Shown: piece after piece, positions 1 through 12,890 of the stretch | Position numbering within the stretch: position 1 is the first letter of the stretch | Layout: the number at the start of each line of letters is the position of its first letter | Origin: Calliopsis andreniformis | Lineage: Eukaryota > Arthropoda > Insecta > Hymenoptera > Andrenidae | Direction: 5' to 3' | Assembly: GCF_051401765.1 (NCBI RefSeq) | Contig: NW_027480505.1 | Span: 1,116,001-1,180,000 of the forward strand | Length of the DNA stretch: 64,000 nt | The notes under the pieces: model-generated | Database searches by the model: none | The model's input: only the letters and a program-made list of their open reading frames with translations | Told to the model about the DNA's origin: nothing | Position numbers and translations under genes: made by a program

Positions 1-1660
1 AGAACCATAAAATACAATATAAATACAACAGTTTTTCCATCATATAAAACGAATGATAGCAACCAGTGTGAAAGTTATGGTCATTTCTACGTTCCGCGCA
101 ATCTTGGCTTTACCCTAGGGCGTTGTTCCACCAGATGGAATAGTTAGGGCCCAAGAAGTCAACGCCAGAAGCATAAAATACGATATAAATACAACAGCTT
201 TTCCATCGTATAAAACAAATAATTGCAACCAGTTTGATAGTGATGGTCATTTCTACGTACCGGGCAACCTAGGCTTCACTCTAGGGCGTTGCTCCACCAG
301 ATCGAATAGTTAGGGCCTTAGAAGTCAACGCCCGAAGCATAAAATATAAAATAAATAGAACAGTTTTTCCATCGTTTAAAACGAAAAATTGCTACCAGTG
401 TGAAAGTTATGGTCATTTCTACGTCCCGCGCAATCTGGGCTTTACGCTAGGGCGTTGTTCCACCAGATGGAATAGTTAGGGCCTAAGAAGTCAACGCCAG
501 GAGCATAAAAAACGATATAAATACAACAGATTTTCCATCGTATAAAACGAATAATTGCAACCAGTGTGGAAGTTATGGTCATTTCTACTTTCCGGGCAAC
601 CTAGGCTTCACTCTAGGGCGGTGCCTCACCAAATCGAATAGCTAGGGCCTTAGAAGTCAACGCCAGAAGCATAAAATACAATAAAGATGCAAAAGTTTTT
701 TCATCGTATAACAGGAATATCTGCAAACAGTATGAAAGTACTTGTCATTTCTACGTTCCGGGTAACCTAGGCTTCACTCTGGGGCGTTGCTCCAACAGAT
801 TGAATAGTTAGGGCCTTAGAAGTCAGCGCCCGAAGCATAAAATGCAATAAAAATACAATAGTTTTTCCATCGTATAACAGGATTAATTGCAACCAGTTTG
901 AAAGTGATGGTCATTTCTACGTTCCGGGCAACCTTGGCTTCACCCTAGGGCGTTGTTCCACCAGATCGAATAGTTAGGGCCTAAGAAGTGAACGCCAGAA
1001 GCATAAAATACAATATAAATACAACAGCTTTTCCATCCTATAAAAGGAATAATTGCAAACAGTGTGAAAGTAATGGTCATTTCTACGTTCCGGGCAACCT
1101 AGGCTTCACTCTAGGGCGTTGCTCCACCAGATCAAACAGTTCGGGCCTAAGAAGTGAACGCCAGAAGCATAAAATACAATATAAATACAACAACTTTTCC
1201 ATTGTATAAAACGAATAATTGCTACCTGTGTGAAAGTTATGGTCTTTTCTACGTTCCGCGCAACCTAGGTTTCACTCCAGGGCGTTGCTCCACCAGATCG
1301 AATAGTTAGGGCCTAAGAAGTGAACACCAGAAGCATAAAATACAATATAAATACAACAGCTTTTCCATCGTATAAAACGAGTAATTGCTACCAGTGTAAA
1401 AGTTATGGTCATTTCTACGTTCCGGGCAAGCTAGACTTCACCCTAGGGCGTCGTTCCACCAGATGGAATAGTTTGGGCCTATGAAGTCAACGCCAGAAGC
1501 ATAAAATACGATATAAATACAACAGTTTTTCCATCGTATAAAACGAATAATTGCTACCTGTGTGAAAGTTATGGTCATTTCTACGTTCCGGGCAACCTAG
1601 GTTTCACTCCAGGGCGTTGCTCCACCAGATCGAATAGTTACGGCCTATGAAGTCAACGCC
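1..1660 (+). repeat. Ten-monomer module, first copy
   Basis: The phrase AGAACCATAAAATACAATAT, in which CCATAA replaces the usual GCATAA, occurs at 1 and again at 1,661, an offset of 1,660 or ten monomers. The following two to three monomers also match, including CGTACCGGGCAACC and AAAACAAATAATTGC. After about 600 bp similarity drops to family level, so only the start of the module is well conserved. Confidence 0.7.
1014..1021 (+). promoter_or_regulatory. TATAAATA motif in the AT-rich part (representative)
   Basis: One large subset of monomers carries CAATATAAATAC, giving a perfect TATAAATA about 14 bases into the unit. Another subset has CAATAAAAATAC or CAATAAAGATGC at the same place, which destroys the TATA form and creates AATAAA (for example 846-851). 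Whether either acts in satellite transcription is unknown; a TATA-like string is expected by chance in AT-rich DNA. Confidence 0.2.
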
Positions 1661-2100
1661 AGAACCATAAAATACAATATAAATACAACAGTTTTTCTAT
1701 CATATAAAACGAATGATAGCAACCAGTGTGAAAGTTATGGTCATTTCTACGTTCCGCGCAATCTTGGCTTTACCCTAGGGCGTTGTTCCACCAGATGGAG
1801 TTAGGGCCCAAGAAGTCAACGCCAGAAGCATAAAATACGATATAAATACAACAGCTTTTCCATCGTATAAAACAAATAATTGCAACCAGTTTGATAGTGA
1901 TGGTCATTTCTACGTACCGGGCAACCTAGGCTTCACTCTAGGGCGTTGCTCCACCAGATCGAATAGTTAGGGCCTTAGAAGTCAACGCCCGAGGCATAAA
2001 GTATAAAATAAATAGAACAGTTTTTCCATCGTATAAAACGAATAATTGCTACCAGTGTGAAAGTTATGGTCATTTCTACTTTCCGGGCAACCTAGACTTC
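1661..2100 (+). repeat. Second copy of the ten-monomer module start, with a 3-bp deletion
   Basis: It matches 1-440 closely, but at 1,797 GATGGAATAGTTAGGG of the first copy (near 135) has become GATGGAGTTAGGG. The same 3-bp loss reappears at 3,621, so that third copy derives from this one. The offset of 1,824 is eleven monomers minus 2 bp. Confidence 0.75.
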
Positions 2101-2192
2101 ACACTAGGGCGGTGTTCCACCAGATGGAATAGTTAGGGCCTAAGAAGTCAACGCCAGAAGCATAAAATGCGATATAAATACAACAGCTTTTC

Positions 2193-2209
2193 CATCGTAT
2201 AAAACGAAT
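2193..2209 (-). promoter_or_regulatory. CENP-B-box-like 17-mer (representative, forward block)
   Basis: The complement of CATCGTATAAAACGAAT is the same ATTCGTTTTATACGATG motif seen in the reverse block. It lies at the boundary between the AT-rich and middle parts of the monomer. Confidence 0.3.
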
Positions 2210-3230
2210 AATTGCAACCAGTGTGAAAGTTATGGTCATTTCTACGTTCCGGGCAACCTAGGCTTCCCCCTAGGGCGTTGCTCCAACAGATTGCATAGCT
2301 AGGGCCTTAGAAGTCAATGCCCGAAGCATAAAATGCAATAAAGATACAACAGTTTTTCCATCGTATAGCAGGAATAATTTGCAACCAGTGTGAAGGTTAT
2401 GGTCATATCTACGTTCCGGGCAACCTAGGCGTCACTGTAGGGCGTTGCTCCACCAGATCGAATAGTTAGGTCCCTAGAAGTCAACGCCAGAAGCATAAAA
2501 TACAATATAAATACAACAGATTTTCCATCGTATAAAACGAATAATTGCAACCAGTTTGAAAGTGATGGTCATTTCTACGTTCCGGGTAACCTAGGCTTCA
2601 CTCTAGGGCGTTGCTGCAACAGATTGAATAGTTAGGGCCTTAGAAGTCAGCGCCCGAAGCATAAAATGCAATAAAAATACAACAGTTTTTCCATCGTATA
2701 ACAGGATTAATTGCAACCAGTTTGAAAGTGATGGTCATTTCTACGTTCCGGGCAACCTTGGCTTCACCCTAGGGCGTTGTTCCACCAGATCGAATAGTTA
2801 GGGCCTAAGAAGTGAATGCCAGAAGCATAAAATACAATATAAATCCAACAGATTTTCCATCCTATAAAAGGAATAATTGCAAACAGTGTGAAAGTAATGG
2901 TCATTTCTACGTTCCGGGCAACCGAGGCTTCACTCTAGGGCGTTGCTCCACCAGATCAAACAGTTAGGGCCTAAGAAGTGAACACCAGAAGCATAAAATA
3001 CAATATAAATACAACAGCTTTTCCATCGTATAAAACGAGTAATTGCTACCAGTGTAAAAGTTATGGTCATTTCTACGTTCCGGGCAACCTAGGCTTCACT
3101 CTAGGGCGGTGCTCCACCATATCGAATAGTTACGGCCTTAGAAGCCTACGCCTGAAGCATAACATACAATAAAAATACAACGGTCTTTTCATCGTATAAC
3201 AGGAATAATTGCAACAAGCGTGAAAGTAAT

Positions 3231-3278
3231 GATCATTTCAGCGTTTCGGGCATCCTAGACTTAACTCTGAGGCATTGC
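3231..3278 (+). repeat. 48-bp diverged marker segment in a variant monomer (first of a series)
   Basis: In this variant the region between GTAATGATCATTTC and GGCATTGC carries a cluster of private changes: CGTTTCGGGCATCC, TAGACTTAACTCTGAGGC. Forward copies start at 3,231, 4,556, 5,883, 7,543, 48,958, 49,954, 53,439, 57,920, 61,403 and 62,231. Reverse copies start at 20,293, 24,110, 29,903, 35,861, 40,659 and 43,456, with a decayed one at 39,013 and a half copy at 22,618. Flanking monomer sequence is normal, so the changed patch looks converted into an ordinary monomer. Spacings are close to multiples of 166. Confidence 0.88.
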
Positions 3279-4289
3279 TCCACCAGATCGAATAGTTAGC
3301 GCCTAAGAAGTGAACGCCAGAAGCATAAAATACAATATAAATACAACAGTTTTTCCATCGTATAAAACGAATAATTGCAACCAGAGTGAAAGTTATGGTC
3401 ATTTCTACATTCCGAGCAACCTAGGCTTCACTCTAGGGCGTTGCTCCAACAGATTGAATAGTTAGGGCCTTGGAAGTCAACGCCCGAAGCATAAAATGCA
3501 ATAAAAATACAACAGTTTTTCCATCGTATAAAACGAATAATTGCTACCTGTGTGAAAGCTATGGTCATTTCTACGTTCCGCGCAATCTTGGCTTTACCCT
3601 AGGGCGTTGTTCCACCAGATGGAGTTAGGGCCCAAGAAGTCAACGCCAGAAGCATAAAATACGATATAAACACAACAGCTTTTCCATCGTATAAAACAAA
3701 TAATTGCAACCAGTTTGATAGTGATGGTCATTTCTACGTACCGGGAAACCTAGGCTTCACTCTAGGGCGTTGCTCCACCAGATCAAACAGTTAGGGCCTA
3801 AGAAGTGAACACCAGAAGCATAAAATACAATATAAATACAACAGCTTTTCCATCGTATAAAACGAGTAATTGCTACCAGTGTGAAAGTTATGGTCATTTC
3901 TACTTTCCGGGCAACCTAGACTTCACACTAGGGCGTTGTTCCACCAGATGGAATAGTTAGTGCCTAAGAAGTCAACGCCAGAAGCATAAAATACGATATA
4001 AGTACAACAGCTTTTCCATCGTATAAAACGAATAATTGCAACCAGTTTGAAAGTGATGGTCATTTCTACGTTCCGGGTAACCTAGGCTTCACTCTAGGGC
4101 GTTGCTCCAACAGATTGAATAGTTAGGGCCTTAGAAGTCAGCGCCCGAAGCATAAAATGCAATAAAAATACAACAGTTTTTCCATCGTATAAGAGGATTA
4201 ATTGCAACCAGTTTGAAAGTGATGGTCATTTCTACGTTCCGGGCAACCTTTGCTTCACCCTAGGGCGTTGTTCAACCAGATCGAATAGT

Positions 4290-4855
4290 TAGGGCCTAAG
4301 AAGTGAACACCAGAAGCATAAAATACAATATAAATACAACAGCTTTTCCATCGTATAAAACGAGTAATTGCTACCAGTGTAAAAGTTATGGTCATTTCTA
4401 CGTTCCGGGCAACCTAGGCTACGCTCTAGGGCGGTGCTCCACCATATCGAATAGCTACGGCCTTAGAAGCCTACGCCTGAAGCATAAAATACAATAAAAA
4501 TACAACGGTCTTTTCATCGTATAACAGGAATAATTGCAACAAGCGTGAAAGTAATGATCATTTCGGCGTTTCGGGCATCCTAGACTTAACTCTGAGGCAT
4601 TGCTCCACCAGATCGAATAGTTAGGGCCTAAGAAGTCAACGCCAGAAGCATAAAATACCATATAAATACAACAGTTTTTCCATTGTATAAAACGAATAAT
4701 TGCTACCAGTGTAAAAGTTATGGTCATTTCTACGTTCCGGGCAACCTAGGCTTCACCCTAGGGCGTTGTTCCACCAGATTGAATAGTTAGGGCCTAAGAA
4801 GTCAACGCCTGAAGCATAAAATACAATATAAATATAACAGTTTTTCCATCGTATA
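4290..4855 (+). repeat. Eight-monomer-period duplication, left copy
   Basis: About 565 bp are repeated almost unchanged at 5,617-6,182 with an offset of 1,327 bp, close to eight monomers. Both copies hold the 48-bp diverged marker (4,556 and 5,883) and CCATTGTATAAAACG. A weaker third relative starts near 2,978 at an offset of 1,325, sharing the GTGAACACCAGAAGC start and the marker at 3,231. Similarity ends where TATAAAAGGAATAATTGC (left) meets TATAAAGCGAATAATAGC (right). Confidence 0.85.
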
Positions 4856-5169
4856 AAAGGAATAATTGCAAACAGTATGAAAGTAATGGTCATTTCTACG
4901 TTCCGGGCAACCTAGGCTTCACTCTAGGGCGTTGCTCCACCAGATTAAATAGTTAGGGCGTAAGAAGTCAACGCCAGAAGCATAAAATACAATATAAATA
5001 CAACAGCTTTTCCATCGTATATAATGTATATTTGCAAACAGTGTGAAAGTAATGGTGATTTCTACGTTCCGGCCAACCTAGGCTTCACTCTAGGGCGTTG
5101 CTCCACCAGATCGGATAGTTACGGCCTTAGAAGTCAGCGCCAGAAGCATAAAATACAATAAAGATGCAA

Positions 5170-5450
5170 CAGTTTTTCCATCGTTTACCAGGAATAACTG
5201 CAAACAGTGTGAAAGTAATGGCCATTTCTACGTTCCGGGCAACCTAGGCTTCACTCTGGGTCGTTGCTCCACCAGATCGAATAGCTAGCGACTTAGAATT
5301 AAACGCTAGAAGCATTGAATGCAATAAAAATACAACAGGTTTTCCATCGTTTAACAGGAATAACTGCAAACAGTGTGAAAGTAATGGCCATTTCTACGTT
5401 CCGGGCAACCTAGGCTTCACTCTGGGTCGTTGCTCCACCAGATCGAATAG
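5170..5450 (+). repeat. Local tandem copy of one monomer variant
   Basis: A GGAATAACTGCAAACAGTG monomer with GGCCATTTC and CTGGGTCGTTGC occurs near 5,190 and again near 5,355, about 166 bp apart. The intervening joint carries TAGCGACTTAGAATTAAACG, a variant also seen near 7,110 and 8,770. This is a single-monomer tandem duplication. Confidence 0.7.
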
Positions 5451-5616
5451 TTAGGACCTTAGAAGTGAACGCCAGAAGCATAAAATACAATATAAATACA
5501 ACAGCTTTTCCATCGTATAAGAGGAATAATTGCAAACAGTATGAAAGTAATGGTCATTTCTACGTTCCGGCAACCTAGGCTTCACTCTAGGGCGTTGCTC
5601 CACCAGATCAAACAGT

Positions 5617-6182
5617 TAGGGCCTAAGAAGTGAACGCCAGAAGCATAAAATACAATATAAATACAACAGTTTTTCCATCGTATAAAACGAATAATTGCTA
5701 CCAGTGTAAAAGTTATGGTCATTTCTACGTTCCGGGCAACCTAGGCTACACTCTAGGGCGGTGCTCCACCATATCGAATAGCTACGGCCTTAGAAGCCTA
5801 CGCCTGAAGCATAAAATACAATAAAAATACAACGGTCTTTTCATCGTATAACAGGAATAATTGCAACAAGCGTGAAAGTAATGATCATTTCGGCGTTTCG
5901 GGCATCCTAGACTTAACTCTGAGGCATTGCTCCACCAGATCGAATAGTTAGGGCCTAAGAAGTCAACGCCAGAAGCATAAAATACCATATAAATACAACA
6001 GTTTTTCCATTGTATAAAACGAATAATTGCTACCAGTGTAAAAGTTATGGTCATTTCTACGTTCCGGGCAACCTAGGCTTCACCCTAGGGCGTTGTTCCA
6101 CCAGATTGAATAGTTAGGGCCTAAGAAGTCAACGCCTGAAGCATAAAATACAATATAAATATAACAGTTTTTCCATCGTATA
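5617..6182 (+). repeat. Eight-monomer-period duplication, right copy
   Basis: Partner of 4,290-4,855. A segment almost identical to the 270 bp at 4,455-4,727 and 5,782-6,054 occurs in inverse orientation at 20,169-20,441. The family of this module therefore straddles the orientation switch. Confidence 0.85.
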
Positions 6183-9100
6183 AAGCGAATAATAGCAACC
6201 AGTGTGAAAGCTATGTTCATTTCTACGTTCCGGGCAACGTAGGCTTCACTCTAGGGCGTTGCTCCACCAGATAAAACAGTTAGGGCCTTAGAAGCCAACG
6301 CCCGAAGCATTAAATAGAAAATAAATACAACAGTTTTTCCATTGTATAAAACGAATAATTGCTGCCAGTGTGAAAGTTATGGTCATTTCTACATTCCGGC
6401 CAACCTAGGCTTCACCCTAGGGCGTTGCTCCACCAGATCGAATAGTTAGGGCCTTAGAAGTCAACGCCAGAAGCTTAAAATACAATAAAGATGCAACAGT
6501 TTTTCCATCGTTTTACAGGAATAACTGCAACCAGCGTGAATGTACTGGTCATTTCTACGTTCCGGATAACCTAGGCTTCACTCTAGGGCGTTGTTCCACC
6601 AGATCGAACAGTTAGGGCCTTAGAAGTCAACGCTCAAAGCATAAAATACAAAATAAATGAAACAGTTTTTCCATCGTATAAAATGAATAATTGCTACCAG
6701 TGTGAAAGTTATGGTCATTTCTACGTTCCGCGCAACCTGGGCTTTACCCTAGGGCGTTGTTCCACGAGATGGAATAGCTAGGGACTAAGAATTCAACGCC
6801 ATAAGAATAAAATACAATATAAGTACAACAGTTTTTCCATCGTATAAAATGAATAATTGCAACCAGTGTGAAAGTTATGGTCATTTCTACATTCCGGCCA
6901 ACCTAGGCTTTACCCTAGGGCGTTGTTCCACCAGATCGAACAGTTAGGGCCTAAGAAGTCAACGCCAGAAGTATAAAATACAATGTAAATATAACAGTTC
7001 TTCCATCGTATAAATCGAATGATTGCTACCAGTGTGAAAGTTATGGTCATTTCTACGTTCCGCGCAACCTGGGCTTTACCCTAGGGCGTTGTTCCACCAG
7101 ATCAAATAGCTAGCGACTTAGAATTAAACGCCAGAAGCATAGAATACAATAAAAATACAACAGTTTTTCCATCGTATAACAGGAATAATTGCAACCAGTG
7201 TGAATGTAATGGTCATTTCTAGGTTCCGGGCAACCTAGGTTTCACTCTAGGCCGTTGCTCCTCCAGATCGAATAGCTAGGGCCTTAGAAGTCAACGCCCG
7301 ATCCATAAAATACGATATAAATACAACAGCATTACCATCGTATTAAATGAATAATTGCAAACAGTGTGAAAGCAGTGGTCATTTCTACGTTCCGGGCAAC
7401 CTGGGCTTCACTGTATGGCGTTCTTCCACCACATCGAATAGCTACGGCCTCAGAAGTCCACGCCTGAAGTATAAAATACAATAAAAATACAACAGTCTTT
7501 TCATCGTATAACAGGAATAATTGCAACAAGCGTGAAAGTAATGATCATTTCAGCGTTTCGGGCATCCTAGACTTAACTCTGAGGCATTGCTCCACCAGAT
7601 CGAATATTTAGGGCCTTAGAAGTCAACCCCAGAAGCATAAAATACAATATAAATACAACAGTTTTTCCATCGTATAAAACGAATAATTGCAACCAGTATG
7701 CAACTTCTGGTCATTTCTACATTCCGAGCAACCTAGGCTTCACTCTAGGGCGTTGCTCCACCAGATCGAATAGTTAGGACCTTAGAAGTCAACGCCAGAA
7801 GCATAAAATACGATATAAATACAACAGCTGTTCCATCGTATAAAAGGAATAATAGCAAACAGTGTGAAAGTAATGGTCATTTCTACGTTCCGGGCAACCT
7901 AGGCTTCACTCTACGGCGTTGTTCCACCAGATCGAATAGTTAGGGCCTAAGAAGTCAACACCAGGAGAATAAAATACAATAAAAATACAACAGGCTTTCC
8001 ATCCTATAACAGAAATAATTGCAACCCGTGTGAAAGTGATGGTCATTTCTACGTTCCGGGCAACCTAGGCTTCACCCTAGGACGTTGCTCCACCAGATCG
8101 AATAGTTAGGGCCTAAGAAGTGAACACCAGAAGCATAAAATACAATATAAATACAACAGTTTTTCCATCGTATAAACCGAATAATTGCAACCAGTATGAA
8201 ACTTATGGTCATTTCTACGTTCCGGGCAACCTAGGCTTCAGTGTATGGCGTTCTTCCACCACATCGAATAGCTACGGCCTCAGAAGTCCACGCCTGAAGC
8301 ATAAAATACAATAAAAATACAACAGCTTTTCCATCGTATAGCAGGAATAATTTGCAACCAGTGTGATAGTAGTGGTCATTTCTACGTTCCGGGCAACCCA
8401 TGTTTCACTCCAGGGCCTTGCTCCGCCAGATCGAATAGTTACGGCCTAAGAAGTCAACGCCAGAAGCATAAAATACGATGAAGATGCAACAGTTTTTCCA
8501 TAGTATAAAAGGAATAATTGCAATCAGTGTGAAAGTTATGGTCATTTCTACATTCCGAGCAACCTAGGCTTCACTCTAGGGCGTTGCTCCACCAGATCGA
8601 ATAGTTAGGTCCTTAGAAGTCAACGCCAGAAGCATAAAATACGATATAAATACAACAGCTTTTCCATCGTGTAAAAGGAATAATTGCAAACAGTGTGAAA
8701 GTAATGGTCATTTCTACGTTCGGGCAACCTAGGCTTCACTCTAGGTCGTTGCTCCACCAGATCAAATTTCTAGCGACTTAGAATTAAACGCCAGAAGCAT
8801 AGAATACAATAAAAATACAACAGCTTTTACATCGTATAAAACGAATAATTGCAACCAGTGTGGAAGTTATGGTCATTTCTACGTTCCGGGCAAGCTAGGC
8901 TTCACTCTACGGCGTTGCTCGACCAGATCGAATAGCTAGGGCCTTAGAAGTCAACGCCCGAAGCATAAAATACAAAATAAATAGAACAATTTTTCCATCG
9001 TATAAAACGAATAATTGCTACCAGTGTGAAAGTTATGGTCATTTCTACGTTCCGCGCAACCTGGGATTTACTCTAGGGCGTTGTTCCACCAGATGGAATA

Positions 9101-10300
9101 GTTAGGGCCTAAGAAGTCAACGCCAGAAGCACAAAATACGATATAAATACAACAGCTTTTCCATCGTATAAAACAAATAATTGCAACCAGTGTGATAGTT
9201 ATGCTCATTTCTACGTTCCGGGCAACGTAGGCTTCACCCTAGGCCGTTGTTCCTCCAGATCGAATAGTTAGGGCCTAAGAAGTGAACGCCAGAAGCATAA
9301 AATGCAATAAAAATAAAACAGTTTTTCCATCGTATAAAAAGAATAATTGCAATCAGTGTGAAAGTTATGGTCATTTCTACATTCCGAGCAACCTAGGCTT
9401 CACCCTAGGGCTTTGCTCCAACAGATTGAATAGTTAGGGCCTAAGAAGTCAACGCCAGAAGCATAAAATACGATTTAATACAACAGCTTTTCCATCGTAT
9501 AAAAGGAATAATTGCAACCAGTGTGAATGTAATGGTCATTTCTAGGTTCCGGGCAACCTAGGTTTCACTCTAGGGCGTCGCTCCTCCAGGTCGAGTAGTT
9601 AGGGCCTAAGAAGTCAACGCCAGAAGCATAAAATACGATATAAATACAACAGCTTTTCCATCGTATAAAACAAATAATCGCAACCAGTGTGAAAGTTATG
9701 GTCATTTCTACGTTCCGGGCAACGTTGGCTTCACCCTAGGCCGTTGTTCCTCCAGACCGAATAGTTAGGGCCTAAGAAGTGAACGCCAGAAGCATAAAAT
9801 GCAATAAAAATACAACAGTTTCTCCATCGTATAGCAGGAATAGTTTGCAACCAGTGTGATACTAGTGGTCATTTCTACGTTCCGGGCAACCCAGGTTTCA
9901 CTCCAGGGCGTTGTTCCACCAGATCGAATAGTTAGGTCCGAAGAAGTCAACACCAGAAGAATAAAATACAAAATAAATACAACAGCCTTTACACAGTATA
10001 AAACGAATAATTGCAACCTGTGTGAAGGTTATGGTCATATCTACGTTCCGGGCAACCTAGGCTTCACTGTCGGGCGTTGCTCCACCAGATCGAAATGTTA
10101 GGGCCTAAGAAGTCAACGCCCGAAGCATAAAATACGATATAAATACAACAGCATTTCCATCGTATTAAATGAATAATTGCAAACAGTGTGAAAGTAGTGG
10201 TCATTTCTACGTTCAGGGCAACCTAGGCTTCACTGTATGGCGTTCTTCCACCACATCGAATAGCTACGGCCTAAGAAGTCAACGCCAGAAGCATAAAATA

Positions 10301-10450
10301 CAACATTAATACAACAGATTTTCCTTTGTATATAATGTATATTTGCAAACAGTGTGAAAGTAATGGTCATTTCCATGTACCGGGCAACCTAGGCCCCACT
10401 CTCGGGGGTTGCTCCACCAAATCGAATAGCTAGGGCCTTAGAAGTCAACG
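10301..10450 (+). repeat. Long-range duplicated variant monomer, left copy
   Basis: A monomer with CAACATTAATACAACAG, TATATAATGTATATTTGC, CATTTCCATGTACCGG and CTCTCGGGGGTTGCTCC recurs at 14,450 onward. The offset of 4,149 is 25 monomers minus 1 bp. A further relative near 13,625 keeps only part of these changes. Confidence 0.75.
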
Positions 10451-12526
10451 CCAGAAGCATAAAATACAATAAAGATGCAAAAGTTTTTCCATCGTATAAC
10501 AGGAGTAGCTGCAAACAGTGTGAAAGTAATGGTCATTTCCATGTACCGGGCAACCTAGTCTTCACTCTAGGGCGTTGTTCCACCAGATCGAATAATTAGC
10601 GCCTAAGAAGGCAACGCCAGAAGAATAAGATACAATATAAGTACAAAAGCTTTTCCATCGTATAAAATGTATAATTGCAAACATTGTGATAGTAATGGTC
10701 ATTTCTACGTTCCGGGCAACCTAGGCGTCACTCTAGGGCGTTGCTCCACCACATCTAATAGCTAGGGCCTTCGAAGTCAACCCCAGATGAATAAAATACA
10801 ATAAAGATGCAACAGCTTTTCCATCGTATAAAACGAATAATTGCAACCAGTGTGAAAATTATGGTCATTTCTACTTTCCGGGCATCCTAGGCTTCACCCT
10901 AGGACGTTGTTCCACCAGATCGAACAGTTAGGGCCTAAGAGGTCAACGCCAGAAGCATAAAATACAATATAAATATAACAGTTTTTCCATCGTCTAAAAC
11001 GAATAATAGCAACCAGTGTGAAAGTTATGGTGATTTCTACGTTCCGGGCAGCATAGGCTTCCCTCTAGGGCGTTGCGCCGCCGGATCGAATAGTTAGGGC
11101 CTTAGAAGTCAACGCCCGAAGCACAAAATACAAAATAACTAAAACAGTTTTTCCATCGTATAAAACGAATAATTGCAACCAGTATGAAAGTCAACGTCAT
11201 TTCTACTTTCCGGGCAACCTAGGCTTCACTCGAGGGCGTTGCGCCACCAGATCGAATAGTTAGGGCCTTAGAAGTCAACGCCCGAAGCATAAAATACAAA
11301 ATAAATACAACAGTTTTTCCATCGTATAAAACGAATAATTGCAACCAGTATGAAAGTTAACGTCATTTCTACTTTCCGGGCAACATAGGCTTCACCCTTG
11401 GTCATTGCACCAACAGATTGAATAGTTAGGGCCTTAGAAGTCAACGCCCGAAGCATAAAATACAAAATAAATAGAACAGTTTTTCCATCGTGTAAACCGA
11501 ATAATTGCTACCGGTGTGAAAGTTATGGTCATTTCTCCGTTCCGGGCAACCTAGGCTTCACTCTAGGGCGTTGCTCCACCAGATCGAATAGTTAGGGCCT
11601 TAGAAGTCAACGCCAGAAGCATAAAATACAAAATAAATAAAACTGTTTTTCCATCGTTTAAACCGAATAATTGCTACCAGTGTGAACGTTATGGTCATTT
11701 CTACATTCCGCGCAACCTAGGCTTCACCCTAGTGCGTTGCTCTACCAGATCGAATAGTTAAGTCCTTAGAAGTCAACGCCAGAAGCATAAAATACAAAAT
11801 AAATTAAACAGTTTTTCCATCGTATAAAACGAATAATTGCTACCAGTGTGAACGTTATGGTCATTTCTACGTTCCGCGCAACCTAGGCTTCACTCTAGGG
11901 CGTTTCTCCACCAGATCGAATAGTTAGGTCCTTAGAAGTCAACGCCAGAAGCATAAAATACGATATAAATACAACAGCTTTTCCATCGTATAAAACGAAT
12001 AACTGCAACCAGTGTGGAAGTTATGGTCATTTCTACGTTCCGGGCAACCTAGGCTTCACTCTAGGGCGTTGCTCGACCAGATGGAATAGTTAGGGCCTTA
12101 GAAGTCAACGCCAGAAGCATTAAATACAAAATAAATAAAACTGTTTTTCCATCGTATAAAACGAATATTTGCTACCAGTGTGAAAGTTATGGTCATTGCT
12201 ACGTTCCGCGCAACCTAGGCTTCACCCAAGGGCGTTGTTCGACCAGATGGAATAGTTAGGGCCTAAGAAGTCAACGCCAGAAGCATAAAATACGATATAA
12301 ATGCAAAAGCTTTTCCATCGTATAAGACGAATAATTGCAACCAGTGTGAAAGTAATGGTCATTTCTACGTTCCGGCCAACCTAGGCGTCACTCTAGGGCG
12401 TTGCTCCACCACATCTAATAGCTACGGCCTTAGAAGTCAACCGCAGATGAATGAAATACAATAAAGGTGCCACAGCTTTTCCATCGTATAAAACGAATAA
12501 TTGCAACCAGTGTGAAAGTTATGGTC

Positions 12527-12890
12527 ATTTCTACTTTCCGGGCAACCTAGGCTTCACCCTAGGGCGTTGTTCCACCAGATCGAACAGTCAGGGCCTAAGA
12601 AGTCAACGCCAGAAGCATCAAATACAATATAAATATAACAGTTTTTCCATCGTCTAAAACGAATAATTGCTACCGGTGTGAAGGTTATGGTCATTTCTAC
12701 GTTCCGCGCAACCTAGGCTTCACTCTAGGGCGTTTCTCCACCAGATCGAATAGTTAGGTCCTTAGAAGTCAACGCCAGAAGCATAAAATACGATATAAAT
12801 ACAACAGCTTTTCCATCGTATAAAACGAATAATTGCAACCAGTGTAGAAGTTATGGTCATTTCTACGTTCCGGGCAACCTAGGCTTCACT
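12527..12890 (+). repeat. 19-monomer-offset duplication, left copy
   Basis: About 360 bp including GCATCAAATACAATATAAAT, CCATCGTCTAAAACG and GCTACCGGTGTGAAGG recur at about 15,680-16,040, offset 3,153 (19 monomers minus 1). CATCAAATA in place of CATAAAATA and CGTCTAAAACG in place of CGTATAAAACG are diagnostic of this pair. Confidence 0.8.

Noticed and set aside
988..1209. Families of 60-95 codon frames with recurring peptides on both strands
   Set aside because: These are the same monomer translated in recurring phases. Similar peptides appear on the + strand in the forward blocks and the - strand in the inverted block, as expected for non-coding tandem DNA.
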